From positions 12,148,271-12,212,270 of the forward strand of contig JALIRH010000023.1 of NCBI GenBank assembly GCA_023055505.1: 64,000 bases of DNA, written 5' to 3'. Origin of the DNA: Callipepla californica brunnescens. Taxonomy: Eukaryota > Chordata > Aves > Galliformes > Odontophoridae. Shown in pieces: positions 37,067 through 48,600 of this stretch (position 1 is the stretch's first letter; every line of letters starts with the position of its first letter). A program made the translations under genes and the position numbers. The notes below the pieces were generated by a model. It worked only from the letters and a program-made list of their open reading frames with translations, was not told where the DNA came from and ran no database searches.

Positions 37067-37410
37067 CTTCAGTATTCTGAAGTAACTAGCAATACCCTGG
37101 TTCTGGAAAGCTTCATATTCATTAATTGTTAGCAGTTAATCCAAGTTAATTGAAAAATAAAATGTTCTGATAAGTTGCAAAACTAGCTGTTTTCAATAAG
37201 TAAATGTGAAGAGTAAATGTGAAGTTATTTACTATTGTCTTCTGAAGAAGCTATGGAAGATAGAAACCATAACCTAGGAATTAGAGTGACAGTATCAAGA
37301 CAGTGCAGTACTGTGGCTTGTGGACATGGAGTTCAGAAGAAAAAGAAGGAAAAAGAAAGTAAATAATGGATAGTATGTAGTGTAGTGGGACTATATCAGG
37401 GAGAGTAAAG

Positions 37411-38005
37411 AATCACAGAATTGTTTGAGTTGGAATGGACCATGAAATGGTTCATGCTCATTCAATTCCCCTGCAATGAACAGGGATATCCACAGCTGAA
37501 TCAGATTATTCAGCCCCATCCATCCTGACCTTGAATGTCTCCAGGGATGGGGCATTTACCAGCTCTCTGGACAATGTGCTTCAGTGCTTCACTAACTTTA
37601 TCATAATAAACTTTTTACTTATATCTTGTCTAAACCTTTCCTCTTTTGGTTTGAAGCCATTTCCCCTGTCCTCTTCTTTCTTATATCCTTCCCTTTAGAT
37701 GCTGAAAGGCCACTGTCAGGTTTCCCTGGAGTGTTCTCCAGGCTAAACAGCTTTCTCAACCTGTATTTGTATGGAAGGAGTTCCATTCCATGGATTATTT
37801 TTGTGTCCCTCCTCTGGATGCACTCCAACAGGTCCATCTCTCTCTCCTGTACTGAGGACAGAGTAGTCCAGGTGATATATCACCAGCACAGAGCAGATCA
37901 CCTCCCTTGACCTGTTGGCCACGTTTCTTTTGGTGCAGCTCAGGATACAGTTGTCTTTCTGGGCTGTGAGGGCATAGACTTTTAACTTGCTCATGGCCAC
38001 TCTTC
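37411..38005 (-). repeat. CR1 LINE 3' end (3' part of an internally deleted copy)
   Basis: It starts with the reversed CR1 terminus (agaatcacagaattgtttga) and continues through the reversed 3' UTR and ORF2 C-terminus. Landmarks are a tgtctccagggatggggcat segment at 37538, a ttccctggagtgttctccag segment at 37722 and ctcctgtactgaggacagag at 37843. At about 38005 it switches without a gap to CR1 endonuclease/ORF1 sequence, so most of ORF2 is missing. Confidence 0.92.
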
Positions 38006-38475
38006 AATGACAGATCTTCACGCCCTATTCCTTCCTTGATGTAGAGGGCAACATTTCTTCCCCTTCTTTTGTCTTTCCCTTCTGAATAGCTTCTAGCTGT
38101 TGATAGTCACACTCCAGTAGTGGCAATGATCCACCAGGATTCAGTGATGACATCTGTATCCTTTTTTCTAGGTCACTACCCAGTGCTGGAAGCAGAGAAG
38201 AGATTATTCTGACCTTGACTCTTCTGTCCCAAGACTCTGAAGTCCCTTTTGATGGATATTGAAGTGTAGGTAGCTGCATTGCCACTCACTGTGTAGAAAA
38301 AGAATAATCCTTAATGGTCTGTTGGCCACAACAGGCTAGGGAATTTCCTAGTGACATCCTTTACCTGAGCCCTAGGGAGGCACCAGACTTCTCCAAGAAA
38401 AGGATCTGCCTGACATATTGGGTGCTCTGTTCCATTCAAGGAGGAATCACTTAGAACTAATACCTGTCTCTTCTT
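38006..38475 (-). pseudogene. CR1 LINE ORF2 endonuclease start and ORF1 esterase part, broken
   Basis: On the minus strand, about 38470-38180 carries ORF1 sequence parallel to the esterase region at 60610-61110: the counterpart of IKRDF.VLGQ at about 38250 and the conserved aatttcctagtgacatcctt on the plus strand. The segment 38170-38030 corresponds to the start of the ORF2 endonuclease (a basic RKGRQKKGKK stretch just before the LYV.E-like segment). The catalytic GDSI block of the esterase is here read as SDSS, so it is degenerate. Confidence 0.7.
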
Positions 38476-38852
38476 TGAGGATGTAGCCTTGATACTTGGG
38501 GAAATACATCCTGCTATTTCCTTGCTTGCCTTAGTTTTTCAGATATTGTTTAATTTTGAATATCCCATCTGGTTTTAGTGGTCGTACTTATTTAATATTT
38601 TTTTTTAGTTCATGTATCTGAGAGTGTAAGTTGGGTGAGAGGAAGACTCAAGGAATGAGGGTGATGTAAGAGACACTAATTGCAAACTAGGTGACACTGG
38701 GTGGATGACTATATTACGGGTTTATTTATTTACTTATGTATTTATTTATCGTTTTTCAAGAGAAAACTAATAGCTCATGCTTTTAATTACCAGTGTTCAA
38801 GATGCATTTGAAAAATGCAATAGATATATAGTTTAATTCCTAAGATATATTG

Positions 38853-39445
38853 TGTTGTGGTTTAATCTGAAAAGGAGCTAAACACTTACTCCCCAACTCT
38901 GAGTAGAATGGGGCAAAGAATAGAGAAAAACAAAAACAAACAAACAAAAACAAAACAAAACAAAACAACTTGTAGGTTGAGATGAAATACACATATAAGA
39001 CACAAAAGGAAAAGAGAAATAACAGTACTGATAACTACAGATTTGTATATGTATACTTACAAAGCTAGTGATGCACAACACAATTGCTCACCACCCACTG
39101 ACTCCTGTCTATGATTAACAGCTGCCCCTCAGCAAGGTCCCCAGAGTTAAAGAGTTAAGTTTTTTTCTCATGATGTCACATGGTATGGAATATTGCTTTG
39201 GCCAGTTTAGGTCACCTATCTTGGGTCTGTCCTCTTCTATCTTCTTGTGCCCCCTCAGCCCTTTGCTCGTAGGACAGTATGAGAAGCTGAAAACTGAAAT
39301 GTCCATGGCTCTGTACAGCATTTTTCAGCAACCACAACATCAGTGCGTTATAAACATTGTTTTTCTTCTGAAGCCTAAAATTTATAATGGTAGCAGACAC
39401 TAGGAAGAAAATCATCCCTCTACCAGCTGAAATCAGGAAATTACA
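38853..39445 (-). mobile_element. ERV solo LTR, near full length, minus orientation
   Basis: The plus strand begins tgttgtggtttaatctgaaa and ends near accagctgaaatcaggaaat. The reverse complement is the LTR sense, ending ...TTAAACCACAACA. Shared blocks with 8549-8872, 16560-16847 and 34401-34790 define the family. An A/C-rich simple run (38927-38968) sits in the R/U5 side. About 590 bp with no internal ERV sequence on either side, hence a solo LTR from recombination. No clear target duplication was seen. Confidence 0.82.
38927..38968. repeat. (AAAAC)n-like simple repeat
   Basis: A run of aaacaaacaaac and aaaacaaaac units inside the LTR. It is probably an expanded A-rich tract. Confidence 0.9.
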
Positions 39446-41798
39446 TACCGTTTATTCAAAACAAAAAGAAGTAAGAAATCCAGGGAATGCCTTGACATAT
39501 ATTTACAACCAGTACGGTCCCCTTAAGTATTTTAAGCCCTGCAAAACCTCAGTTCTAACATTTAATATTTAAAGGCAATTATTTATTATGTCTGAAAAAT
39601 ACCTGAATTTCAGTGAGCTAATTCCACAAAAATCCATCAAAAAGTTAAAAATCACCTTGGGTGTGATCACTGAAGTAATGAATGTCTTGTAATTAAAATA
39701 AAGGAGTTTGAAATGTAATGACATGGAAGTATAAATAATGAAAACACTAGTTCCCTCTTTCGCTGAGGTTAAATAGCAGTTCTTATAATTAATCATCTTC
39801 AAGAGTGGCATGGCAGGAAGGAATTCTCAAAAGGAAAATGAAAATAAAGGGCAATCAATGGGAAGTTGCTGTTTTTATTATTATTTATTTTAAATTAAAT
39901 AGTAACCGATGTCAGTGAAAACTCTCTAAGCTTATTTATAAGGGTTATGAAAAGTGCTGTAAGCCGTAGTTTCTGGTGTCTCCAGACTGGAGCTTTCACT
40001 TCAGACAAACCTGGCAGAGTAGAATTGTGTGATTCAGCTTTCTCTGACCAGAAAATAATGAGATTTCGGGGGGATTTCTCTGATTAATCCTTTTGACAAG
40101 CTTGAATGCTTGCTACGCTGAAAATAATAACCATTTTCTATCTGAAGAATGTGCTCTCCAATGAGAATCTAGGATTGTCTCAGAAAGAATGATAATGTCT
40201 CTAACGACTTGAGAAAACAAGCAATAAAGATAGGTGAATGGGTATAGATCCTTCAAAAATCACAGGAAAATTGTTAATCACATTGCTTTAATTAGTGTTA
40301 AGTGAATGTTCTATTTTGTCCCATGACTGCTCTTCTTTTTCCACAGCAAGTTTTTGATTGCAACATTTTTTTTACTGTAGGTTGACATAATCAGAGAAAT
40401 GTCTGCAGAACATAGCTGGTTGTCATCACAATTCCCCCAAAAAACTCTGAACTTGTGACTGTGGAATTTTTAAGTAGGCCTTGCTGAGTACAGGCAGTCA
40501 AGAGCACAGATTTTTTATTTAACTGCAGCAGCTTAATGTGGATCCTGGGAATGGATGTTCATTATTTTGCTTAGTGTGTATTAAACTACTTGGAAACAGA
40601 ATTTATAACAATTCTGGCTTTAGAAATCTATAAATCTGTACTACAGATAGGGCATGGTGTTTAGGTTAGCTCTAATTATTCTCCAAATTCTATGTTTCAC
40701 TTGAAAATATGGTATACCTGATAAAAACCCCTATCTTTAAAATAATTCAGTAAGATGCAAACTTACACAAGCAAGGAATCAATAGTGCCAATTCCAGATG
40801 GCTTTATGGGTCAGATTAGTTTTATTTTCCTTCCTTTGCTAATGAATCAGATTAAAAAAAAAATGTGTTTAGTGACTAAACAACCTGCTTGACTATTAAA
40901 AGTTTGAGACTGAAGATGTAGATGTACCCATATCCATATTCCAATTGAAAATGTTCCCCCATGTTATTTTTACAGTAGTATCCAGTCTTCAGCAGTGTGC
41001 TATAAATAGCTCAGGAGATACTTTCAGTCTGAAGAACTAATTAAAAAAAAAAAAATAAACTTATTTAAATCTTTCCCTCCTGAATTTTAATTGTGTAAAC
41101 AACAACATTTCTTTATGTTTCCCTAGTAGAGGATTTCATCATCTGTGAGGGGTTAGCAGTACCGGCTACTTTTCACTGTATTTTGATATATGAAAGCATA
41201 ATAGAAGTGGGGCAAGAAAAATGACTAGATATTTCAGGACTGGCTGGGCAGGGAGGTAAGAACCTATGATGAAGTCGCACTACAGGGGATGGTTATGCCT
41301 TATGGCTTTGCCTAGGGCTATGTTGCTGGGAACAGAGTTTAAAGGGTCACTGTGCAAATTAAACTGCAAAAAAAAGTAGGACGTTCAAATCCAGATTTAC
41401 CTTGTTTCAGTTTTATTTTTAAACTCTGTCAAAACCCACAGTGCAGAATTTTTACTGAGCCAAGGGTTTCTTTCTCCCTCTCTCTTCTTTTATATTGCAT
41501 TTTTACAAATCAGCCAGTGTGCAACTAAGTTTCTGGAATGTTAAATGATATTAGCTTAACCCAGAAAATTGTTATTGTAAGTGGCATTTCTCCCTTTCTC
41601 TCTCTTTTCTTAGTTTATGCAAATACAGCCATTTAAGATTTTATTAGTGGAAGTGAATTTTTATTCAGTTGTAAAACTTTTTAAAAAATTTTTTTAATCA
41701 TAGATAAAAAGTAAATAGAAACACGTGAATATTAAATAAAGAAAATATGAATACTGAAGACAGTAAGTTATAATATTAATTGTCCTTACTTCTCACAG
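39446..41798. other. Transposon-poor AT-rich stretch
   Basis: No transposon or gene was recognised. The sequence lacks CR1/LTR material for over 2 kb and ends at the candidate exon at 41799. It could hold intronic or conserved regulatory sequence; this is an inference from low repeat content only. Confidence 0.45.
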
Positions 41799-41866
41799 AA
41801 GGATTTTGCAAATTTACGCCTACAACACATATGGACCAGAAAAATACAAGCAATACAGTTTTCAAG
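41799..41866 (+). CDS. Candidate internal exon (68 bp), gene unknown
   Basis: A pyrimidine-rich acceptor (ttgtccttacttctcacag, ending at 41798) precedes 68 bp that are open in all three frames. They are followed by a consensus donor (AAG|GTAAGTG, intron from 41867). Frame 2 gives RILQIYAYNTYGPEKYKQYS and two further residues. Its A-Y-N-x-x-G-P pattern resembles the F-G strand region of fibronectin type III domains. The exon would start in phase 2 and end in phase 1. No partner exon was found in the window, which would then lie inside long introns. Chance occurrence of such a splice-bounded open segment is possible, so this is a hypothesis only. Confidence 0.3.
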
Positions 41867-44082
41867 GTAAGTGTGTGCACAGCATGAGGTTCTGTAAAGA
41901 TATGTTCCTGTTTTCAACCCATTATGCAGTGAGGTAGACAGATCTTAAAACTACATCAGTGTTTCTTTTATTTTCACACATCTTTCACTGAGTTTTGGGT
42001 GATTGAAAGACACTTGCATGTGCCAAAGAGAAGACATATTTCAGCTGTTGTATTTCCCTATCTGTTTACCCAGTACACTGACCCTATGTCCCTATAGTTC
42101 ACTTTGGATGCAGCAATTTTCATGCTCAAGAATGAATAACCTTCAGTGCACATCCATATGAACATCTGTAATTACAAACTGGGAATTATCATCTTCCTTT
42201 ACTCCTATCAAAGCAAAAGTGGCAGATAAAAGAAAAAAGGAAAAAGCAATAAAGAAAGAAATTTCAAATGTTGATAATGAACGGAATCTGAACAATAAAA
42301 TGGAAGACAGAGAGTATCATCTGCAGAATACAAAATGGGCCATAGCAGGAATAATGCAAAATGGGTGGAACACTTGGCATAGCTGCATAAGAATTAGTGA
42401 AATAAATGAAATTTAAATGATAAGTCCAATGGGAAAAAATGTAGTAAATTACATCATTGAGGTAATACTATAGCGACAACAACATGCAAAATCTGTAGCC
42501 TTGTATGATAGATAACTAACATTAGGTACTGTATGAATATACCTGATTCTGTTTTCTCAGAGACCGGCAGAAATGTGAATGCTGGTAGAATGAAGGTTCT
42601 GTTTTCCTACTGTGTTTGTTCTCCACTGTCTCTACTAACTAGTCACAGGAGACACAGTCTTGGACATTTGTGGACATCATTGTTAAAGGCACTAAGTTTT
42701 TAAGTTTTATTGTAGTTTTCAGTAGTTAGGTGTATATGTGGACTATGCAGTGTATCTCTTCCCTGGTTATCAGAGGCTGATAAGTCTCAAGACCTGAGTA
42801 TTTTTAGTTCCATGGGTGAATTCATCCTATACAGAAATTTCCCATTCTTTCCCATTCTTTCTATCTCCCATACTGGAGAAGATACACATAATATAGAGAG
42901 ACAAGAACAGATAAATTGTTTGGTAGAAAATGATGCACATTTGACAGTAAGTCACAGAAATGCAAGATGCAATTCCTTGAGAGTGCTCAGAATAAACCAA
43001 AATGTGCTGATTATTTTATCTTTGCAAGATATACTTTTCCTTCAAGTACTTAGATACCTTCAGAGGTGCTCCTGTGATTTGTGCAAGTTTAAACCTGACA
43101 GTAGATTTTGAGACTCATGGAATATCTGGGAAAAGAAAAAAATCTTTTTCTTTTTTTTTTTAACTGAGAAAAATAAAATCTCAGGAAGTCTAATTTTGAA
43201 AAACAGTAGAGTCATTTAAAAACCTGAGTCCCACTGGGCTAAATACAATAAGAAGTTGTTAAGAATTCTGTAATGATATCTCTTTTTCTCTCCTCCCTGT
43301 CGAGCTCCATATCAGTACTATTCATACATTCACTGCCAATCTGAGAAGTCTGAAGAGAAAACAACCCTTTTGCTTCCAAAATAACAAGACATATTATTAG
43401 GTAATCCATGTGGGAGAAGGCTGCAGTGTTGTTTACTGTACTGTTTCAGCTTTTACAATGATGTATTATATTTTGTAGGCTGTATTATCTTTCTTATTAA
43501 AAACACACACAAAAAAACCCCTTTGTGCTTCTGTACATTCTGCCCAGGATTGTTAGGTTGTTCATACTTGAATTTGTTTGTCTATGGAACTTGCAGAAAG
43601 ACTAAAAACAAACAAACAAACAAACTGATAAAGTCAATCAAGCAATAATTGAAAACGTTAATTGAATGATTTAGTACTATTTCAGAGTTACAGATAATTT
43701 TTCTACCTTATTTGAAAATAAAATCTACTATATTCATTGCAAATCTTATTTTAAAATAAACTGTACTATATTCATTACAGAATTTCTGACAGAAAAGGAA
43801 AATACTGAGAACTTAAAAACCACCGTTAAGGGCAGAAATATTTTGCAAGAGTTCTAATGAAAAACTGAAAACCAGACATATGTAGAATCTGAAAATGAGT
43901 CTGCAAAAAAACATCAACAGCTAAGTCAGATTCAGAATAGCACTCTTACTCCATTCATATGAATTACTTAATATTATGTCTGTTTATTTTCAAAGCAAAA
44001 AGATTCTTTTTTCTTCATACTGTATAGGTTAACAGAGATCTTTGAAACTAGATGGAGATTTTTTTTTTTCTCTCTCTTTCAT

Positions 44083-44125
<43 letters not shown>

Positions 44126-45833
44126 TTTTATCTATCTAAATAGATGTGTGTCGTCAGAATGTCCAATATTCACTTTTTAATTCTGCTATGACATCTTGCT
44201 ATTTGTATAACATCAGTTAGATAGTCTAGGTAGAAAGCTAGGCTCAGTCAAGGTAAGGAGAAATAATGTGATAATAAAATTAATACTTACAGAATGTGCC
44301 ATCAGCAGAAATCATTGAGAATGAAAATCTTCTTGTGGATTTCTGATTTGGTTCCTCCTAAATGCATAATGTCACAATATCCGTTCCCTGATGCAATTTT
44401 TCAAATTCACCTCATGTCTACAGTGCTACATGTTACACTGAATCCACAGCAAACTTTCAAATTTTCATATCCAGTTTTTCCAAAAGATTAAGTCCACATG
44501 CACACATACACACACGCACACAAAAAAAAGCTATAATACTTATTTATATATTTTTATATTTATTTTGGTCTTGCTGCAGGAAAGAAATTGAATTTCAGAT
44601 TACTCAACATACATTTATCAGATCAAGATATTAGGAATCACGAAATCATGCATGTAGGATCCTTGTCTTGGGACACTTATTAGACATCAACAAGATAAAT
44701 TTATTTTTAGAAGTTGAAAATATCACAATAAAATAGACATCTTCAGTCACAGTCTTTCTCATCAGTAATATACTTCTTTGTATTAAGTTACTGGCTAGAG
44801 GTCATAGTCATATAGGCATAAGATATGTATTGTTTAAACTTTACATCCACTAAATGTCCTCTGTGAGATCAAATTTGTAAAGTACTGACTTGGGTGAAGT
44901 ATAGCCAATGCATTAGAGGTAAATACTCTTTTTTTCTTCCTACTGTTTAGATTTCAGAGAGGAAAGAGTTAGAGTTAGAATGTAAATTGAACATCTGACA
45001 ATTTTAACACTGAAGAGATAAGAAAACGTGAGTGTCATCAGAAATACACATATTAAAATATCAATTGCAATGTCATTAGTTCTAAAGAAAGGTCTATTTG
45101 CTCTGTTAATTCTTGCATATTAGTGATTTCTTGCACTGAATCCTGAGAGTATTTAATGCTTTGTTTACAAAAACAGAAATACATAAACTTTCATATAAAG
45201 TGGTTTTGTAGAAGGTCTGTGGAGCTGTACTCTGCCAGCCATCTCCTTCCTACAGCTCATGCTTAGCGTATCAAGGTTCCTGCCTAGTTGCATTGCTGGG
45301 AAGATGATAGTGGAAACCTTGTTAAAGACATTCAAAAACTGATCCAAATTTGTTTCAGCCAGAAGTACTTTATTAGGGAACTAAAATAAGCCAGAGCTGG
45401 AGCACAGTCCTTTTGTTAAGGTGCACTGACATTCTCAACAGAAGGTCTATTTTTTTTTTTTTTTTGCTATCAAAAGCTTTCCTTAAGATTCAAAAGAACA
45501 AAGGAACCTCTCAAACCATTTTTTTTTCTTTCTTTATTTCTTTCTTTCCTGTTTCAGTATGTTGCTCCAACAGTACGTATTCAGATATGGCAAAAGAAAA
45601 CGTTGTATTTTTTCAGACAGAAATTTATCTCCCATTTGACACATTTATGTGCCAAAATGCACTGGTTATATAAAAGCTGAATGCAGAAAACAGAAAAGAG
45701 GAATTTTAATCAGCAGATCAATTCTTTAACCGCTATTTCCAGCTGGCTTCCATGTGGAAGATGTAATGTGACTGTGAAACACAAAGGGAAAATGAAAACA
45801 TCGCAGTAGTCACTCAAATAAGGTCTTTTTATT
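41867..45833. other. AT-rich stretch without a recognised gene
   Basis: It contains the (ATTT)n array at 44081-44130, a (CAAA)n run near 43605-43625, a CA-rich run at 44496-44523 and a local near-duplication at 43716-43787 (a ctatattcatt-containing unit twice). A strong polypyrimidine-AG at about 45515-45558 has no donor downstream within an open frame. Confidence 0.5.
44081..44130. repeat. (ATTT)n microsatellite
   Basis: Twelve ATTT units, preceded by a T/C-rich tract (44060-44080). Confidence 0.95.
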
Positions 45834-45862
45834 TTAATTAATTAATTAATTAATTAATTAAT
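45834..45862. repeat. (TTAA)n microsatellite at the edge of the CpG island
   Basis: Seven TTAA units. This self-complementary simple repeat borders the GC-rich block directly. Confidence 0.95.
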
Positions 45863-45940
45863 GACGGCCCTCTATTTCTAACGTCCTTCCGTCACGGCAG
45901 CGGGGGCAGCCGGCGGCCTCGCCTGCGCTGCTCCTGTTGG

Positions 45941-45954
45941 TCTGCAGGTGGCGC
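45941..45954 (+). promoter_or_regulatory. CTCF-like motif, plus orientation
   Basis: tctgcaggtggcgc fits the CTCF core CCASYAGRKGGCRS at 12 of 14 positions, with the AGGTGGCGC half perfect. Confidence 0.45.
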
Positions 45955-46026
45955 TCCTGCACGTGTGATCGCCGTCGGCTGGCGCCCAAGGCGTCTACTG
46001 CGCTTTACCAGGAGCCGCACCGCCTC

Positions 46027-46040
46027 ACGCCCCCTCGCGG
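46027..46040 (-). promoter_or_regulatory. CTCF-like motif, minus orientation
   Basis: The minus strand reads CCGCGAGGGGGCGT, 12 of 14 positions of the CCGCGNGGNGGCAG form of the CTCF core. It faces the plus-strand motif at 45941 about 70 bp away, so the two are convergent. Confidence 0.45.
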
Positions 46041-46190
46041 CGTTCCGCAGGAGCAGCGCTGCGTGGGGTTCTCGTGGCCGCCATAGATCCATCAACCGGG
46101 GGAGACACTGCAGCCTTTCGTGCCTGGAACCCCCACGAGAGCCGTTCCAGTCGTCTCTGAAGTCAACGGTTGCGCTGCCATTGGAATACA

Positions 46191-48508
46191 TTGGTTGCTC
46201 CTATGAAATCAGACGATGACTCTCATTTTATAGTCTCTATGATCTTGGAGAGGCATAACTTTCCTCAGTTCTTTGGGACTTTTCAAAAATAATATTTATT
46301 TATTTATTTATTTTAGGTTGTAGAGTTGAATGGACACTGACCACCAATGGAGAGACTATTCTGACCAAGTTTCCATAGGCTATCAGACAATTTATGTTAA
46401 CTGCTGTGGCTTCTATGGAGGGGGGTCACCAGCATTTTTCTCCTGTTTGAAACAAAACTGACAAATAACAATTCTTTCTTACATGGTATATCTCATTGTA
46501 TGAATTACTTTTAATATATTTTAATTGTTAACTAGAAGAAGTTTTTAAAAGTAGTTCTTTAGATACCACGGACAGGGCTGGACTGTAACTTCAGGAAACC
46601 AGTTCTTTTCTTCATGTTTCTAATTGTGCCAGATTCCAGGTAATATTGTAACAGTGGGTTGCATTTTGCCATTGTTAAGACATTATTCAGACAAAGACTT
46701 TAGTTGTGTGAGCTCTTTCCAGTATCTTCTCTAATGAGAAGGAATTTAGTCTATTCCTACTGTAGTTAAAGGATATTTTTCTTTGTATAGTTGAGCTAGC
46801 CAAGCTGTACCAACAGACTTACAGACAAATGTGCTATATGCTTGTCTTTGCATGTTATGCCAACATAATGCAGTAAAGAACAAAGAGAGACAAAGCATAA
46901 GCACCAAAAGAGTACTGGAAATAAAGAAGTCTGAGCTAATCTGCTTTCTGTAAATATGCTGTTGTGGCATGTTTCACTCTCCAAAAATAACTACACTGAT
47001 AATGGTATTTTAGTTTAGAGAGAGAACAGACCTATTTTAATTCTGTTTCAGAAAAAAGATAAAGCATCCTATTTATGTTGGCTTCTCAAATACGTTATCT
47101 GCATTCTAATGCCAATGGTATAAGGGCTGGAATTTAAGATGTGGAATAGCAATACCAAAAATCATAAAACCATGACACCTAAAATGTTTTCTGTTGTTAA
47201 CACCTAATGAGCATCTACTGCTTTGTTGTAAGAAATAAGGTTGCATAGGAATTAAGCATAGATATACACAGAAGGAAGCAACCGTATCAGAGAAGGTGAA
47301 AAAAAGACGTTGTGTAGAACTTTAGTTAGACTTGGTACTAAAGTAGGTTTCAAAACAGGAATAGATATTTCAGGTTTATAGGATTTATGGATATTAACAC
47401 AATACACTTTTAGTTCTCACCATTTAATGCACAATGGCTAAGAAAATATAAAAAGTAAAATCTGCACAGCTTCAGTGAAGTGATTGCCTGATATTAGGCT
47501 AAAAATTTCTTCAGATCTGGGATTTCTGTTGCCTCAATTCTGTCCTTTAGTGTTAATGAGGTTCTAGTTAGCATGAAGAGAACTGGTTAGTTTGCAGTTC
47601 ATTACAGGGTAATTGTGACATGAAGAACTTCACAACTTGAGTGAGCAATTTCCTTTCATTCTTAACTGTGTCTTCACAGCAACCTGACTGGACTATAATC
47701 ATTTCTGCTTCAAAACTTCCTCTGTGTTATTTTAAGAATATTCATTACTACATTGATACATATTTTTCATCTTCAGCATTTCCTTGTATTTTGTCTCTTG
47801 CTCAGTTTTTCTTCTGGCTTCTTCCTTTTCCTTTCGGTCTTTCTGCTTTTTCACATTCACCCACATCATCTTCAGCTCTCTGACATTTCAGTCTGTTGAT
47901 GCACACAAACATTCTGCCAAAATAGGTTAGCTAGAAATAGTGCCATCTTCAGTGGCTGCTCTGTTTTCAGTGTTGCATTGTTCCAACTGTGATTGACAAG
48001 GGTCAAGCTGTCAAGCCTAATAGTTACTAAATGCTGATTAGCCAGACTAGGGGTATCTGGAAGGAGCATGATGGACACCTAATTTTCCACTGAACCAATC
48101 CCTCCTGGATTGGGGTCTCTACACTTCATACTTACCATCATTTATTAATTTTTATGCTTGCTTGGCTACTGTTGTTTATTTTGCTTCACCTCACTTGTGA
48201 GCTCTGCAGAGTCTCACCCTGAGGAAATATAAAATGGAATATCTGAATGAAAGTAAGTGAAATGGAATCAAAAATTTCTTCTCGATAACATCTCATGTAA
48301 GTCTGATGCTAAAAAATATGGGATTGCACCTGGAATTATGCAGATTGCAAAATCAGTGCTAGACCTATGTTTCAAAAATATGACTTCTCAGAGCTGTTGA
48401 GATCTCTGACAGTATCTTTACATCTGGATTTCATTTTATTTCTTCCATCCTCTTTTCTTCTAACCCTTACTATATTCTGGTTAACCAAGCCATAATAATC
48501 CAAATCAT
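46191..48508. other. AT-rich stretch without a recognised gene
   Basis: Contains a short (ATTT)n run at 46294-46313. Open frames at 46746-46984 (-) and 47641-47883 (+) show no domain. No transposon was recognised. Confidence 0.5.
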
Positions 48509-48600
48509 CGAATCACAGAATGGCTTGGGTTGGAAGGAACTGCAAGGATCCCCAGAGAACTCATGCTCCCCTCCTTCCCCCTTGTTTGTCTACTCCTTTC
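48509..48600 (-). repeat. Short CR1 LINE 3' end
   Basis: Reversed CR1 terminus gaatcacagaatggcttggg followed by ttggaaggaactgcaaggat. Only about 90 bp of the element is present. Confidence 0.85.

Larger units (their letters stand above)
45863..46190. promoter_or_regulatory. Isolated CpG island with promoter-like motifs
   Basis: About 320 bp of GC-rich sequence with about 35 CpGs (hand count), in a window that is otherwise AT-rich and CpG-poor. Such CpG retention implies little germline methylation. Visible motifs are a CACGTG E-box (45960-45965), a YY1-type GCCGCCAT (about 46078-46085, minus-strand ATGGCGGC), two CTCF-like motifs (45941-45954 plus, 46027-46040 minus), two inverted CCAAT boxes (ATTGG at about 46180 and 46193) and a minus-strand TATAAAA at 46226-46232. 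A minus-strand frame of 99 codons spans the block (46191-45892, starting MYSNGSATVDFRDDWNGSRG), but GC-rich DNA has few stops, so it may be chance. It could be a distal promoter, an enhancer/insulator or a retroposed first exon. Confidence 0.7.

Noticed and set aside
44222..44256. Short open segment ending in CAAG|GTAAGG
   Set aside because: The possible exon is only about 36 bp with a weak acceptor; not supportable.
45515..45665. Strong polypyrimidine-AG acceptor followed by an open stretch
   Set aside because: No donor site or poly(A) signal at a suitable distance; pyrimidine run is simple sequence.
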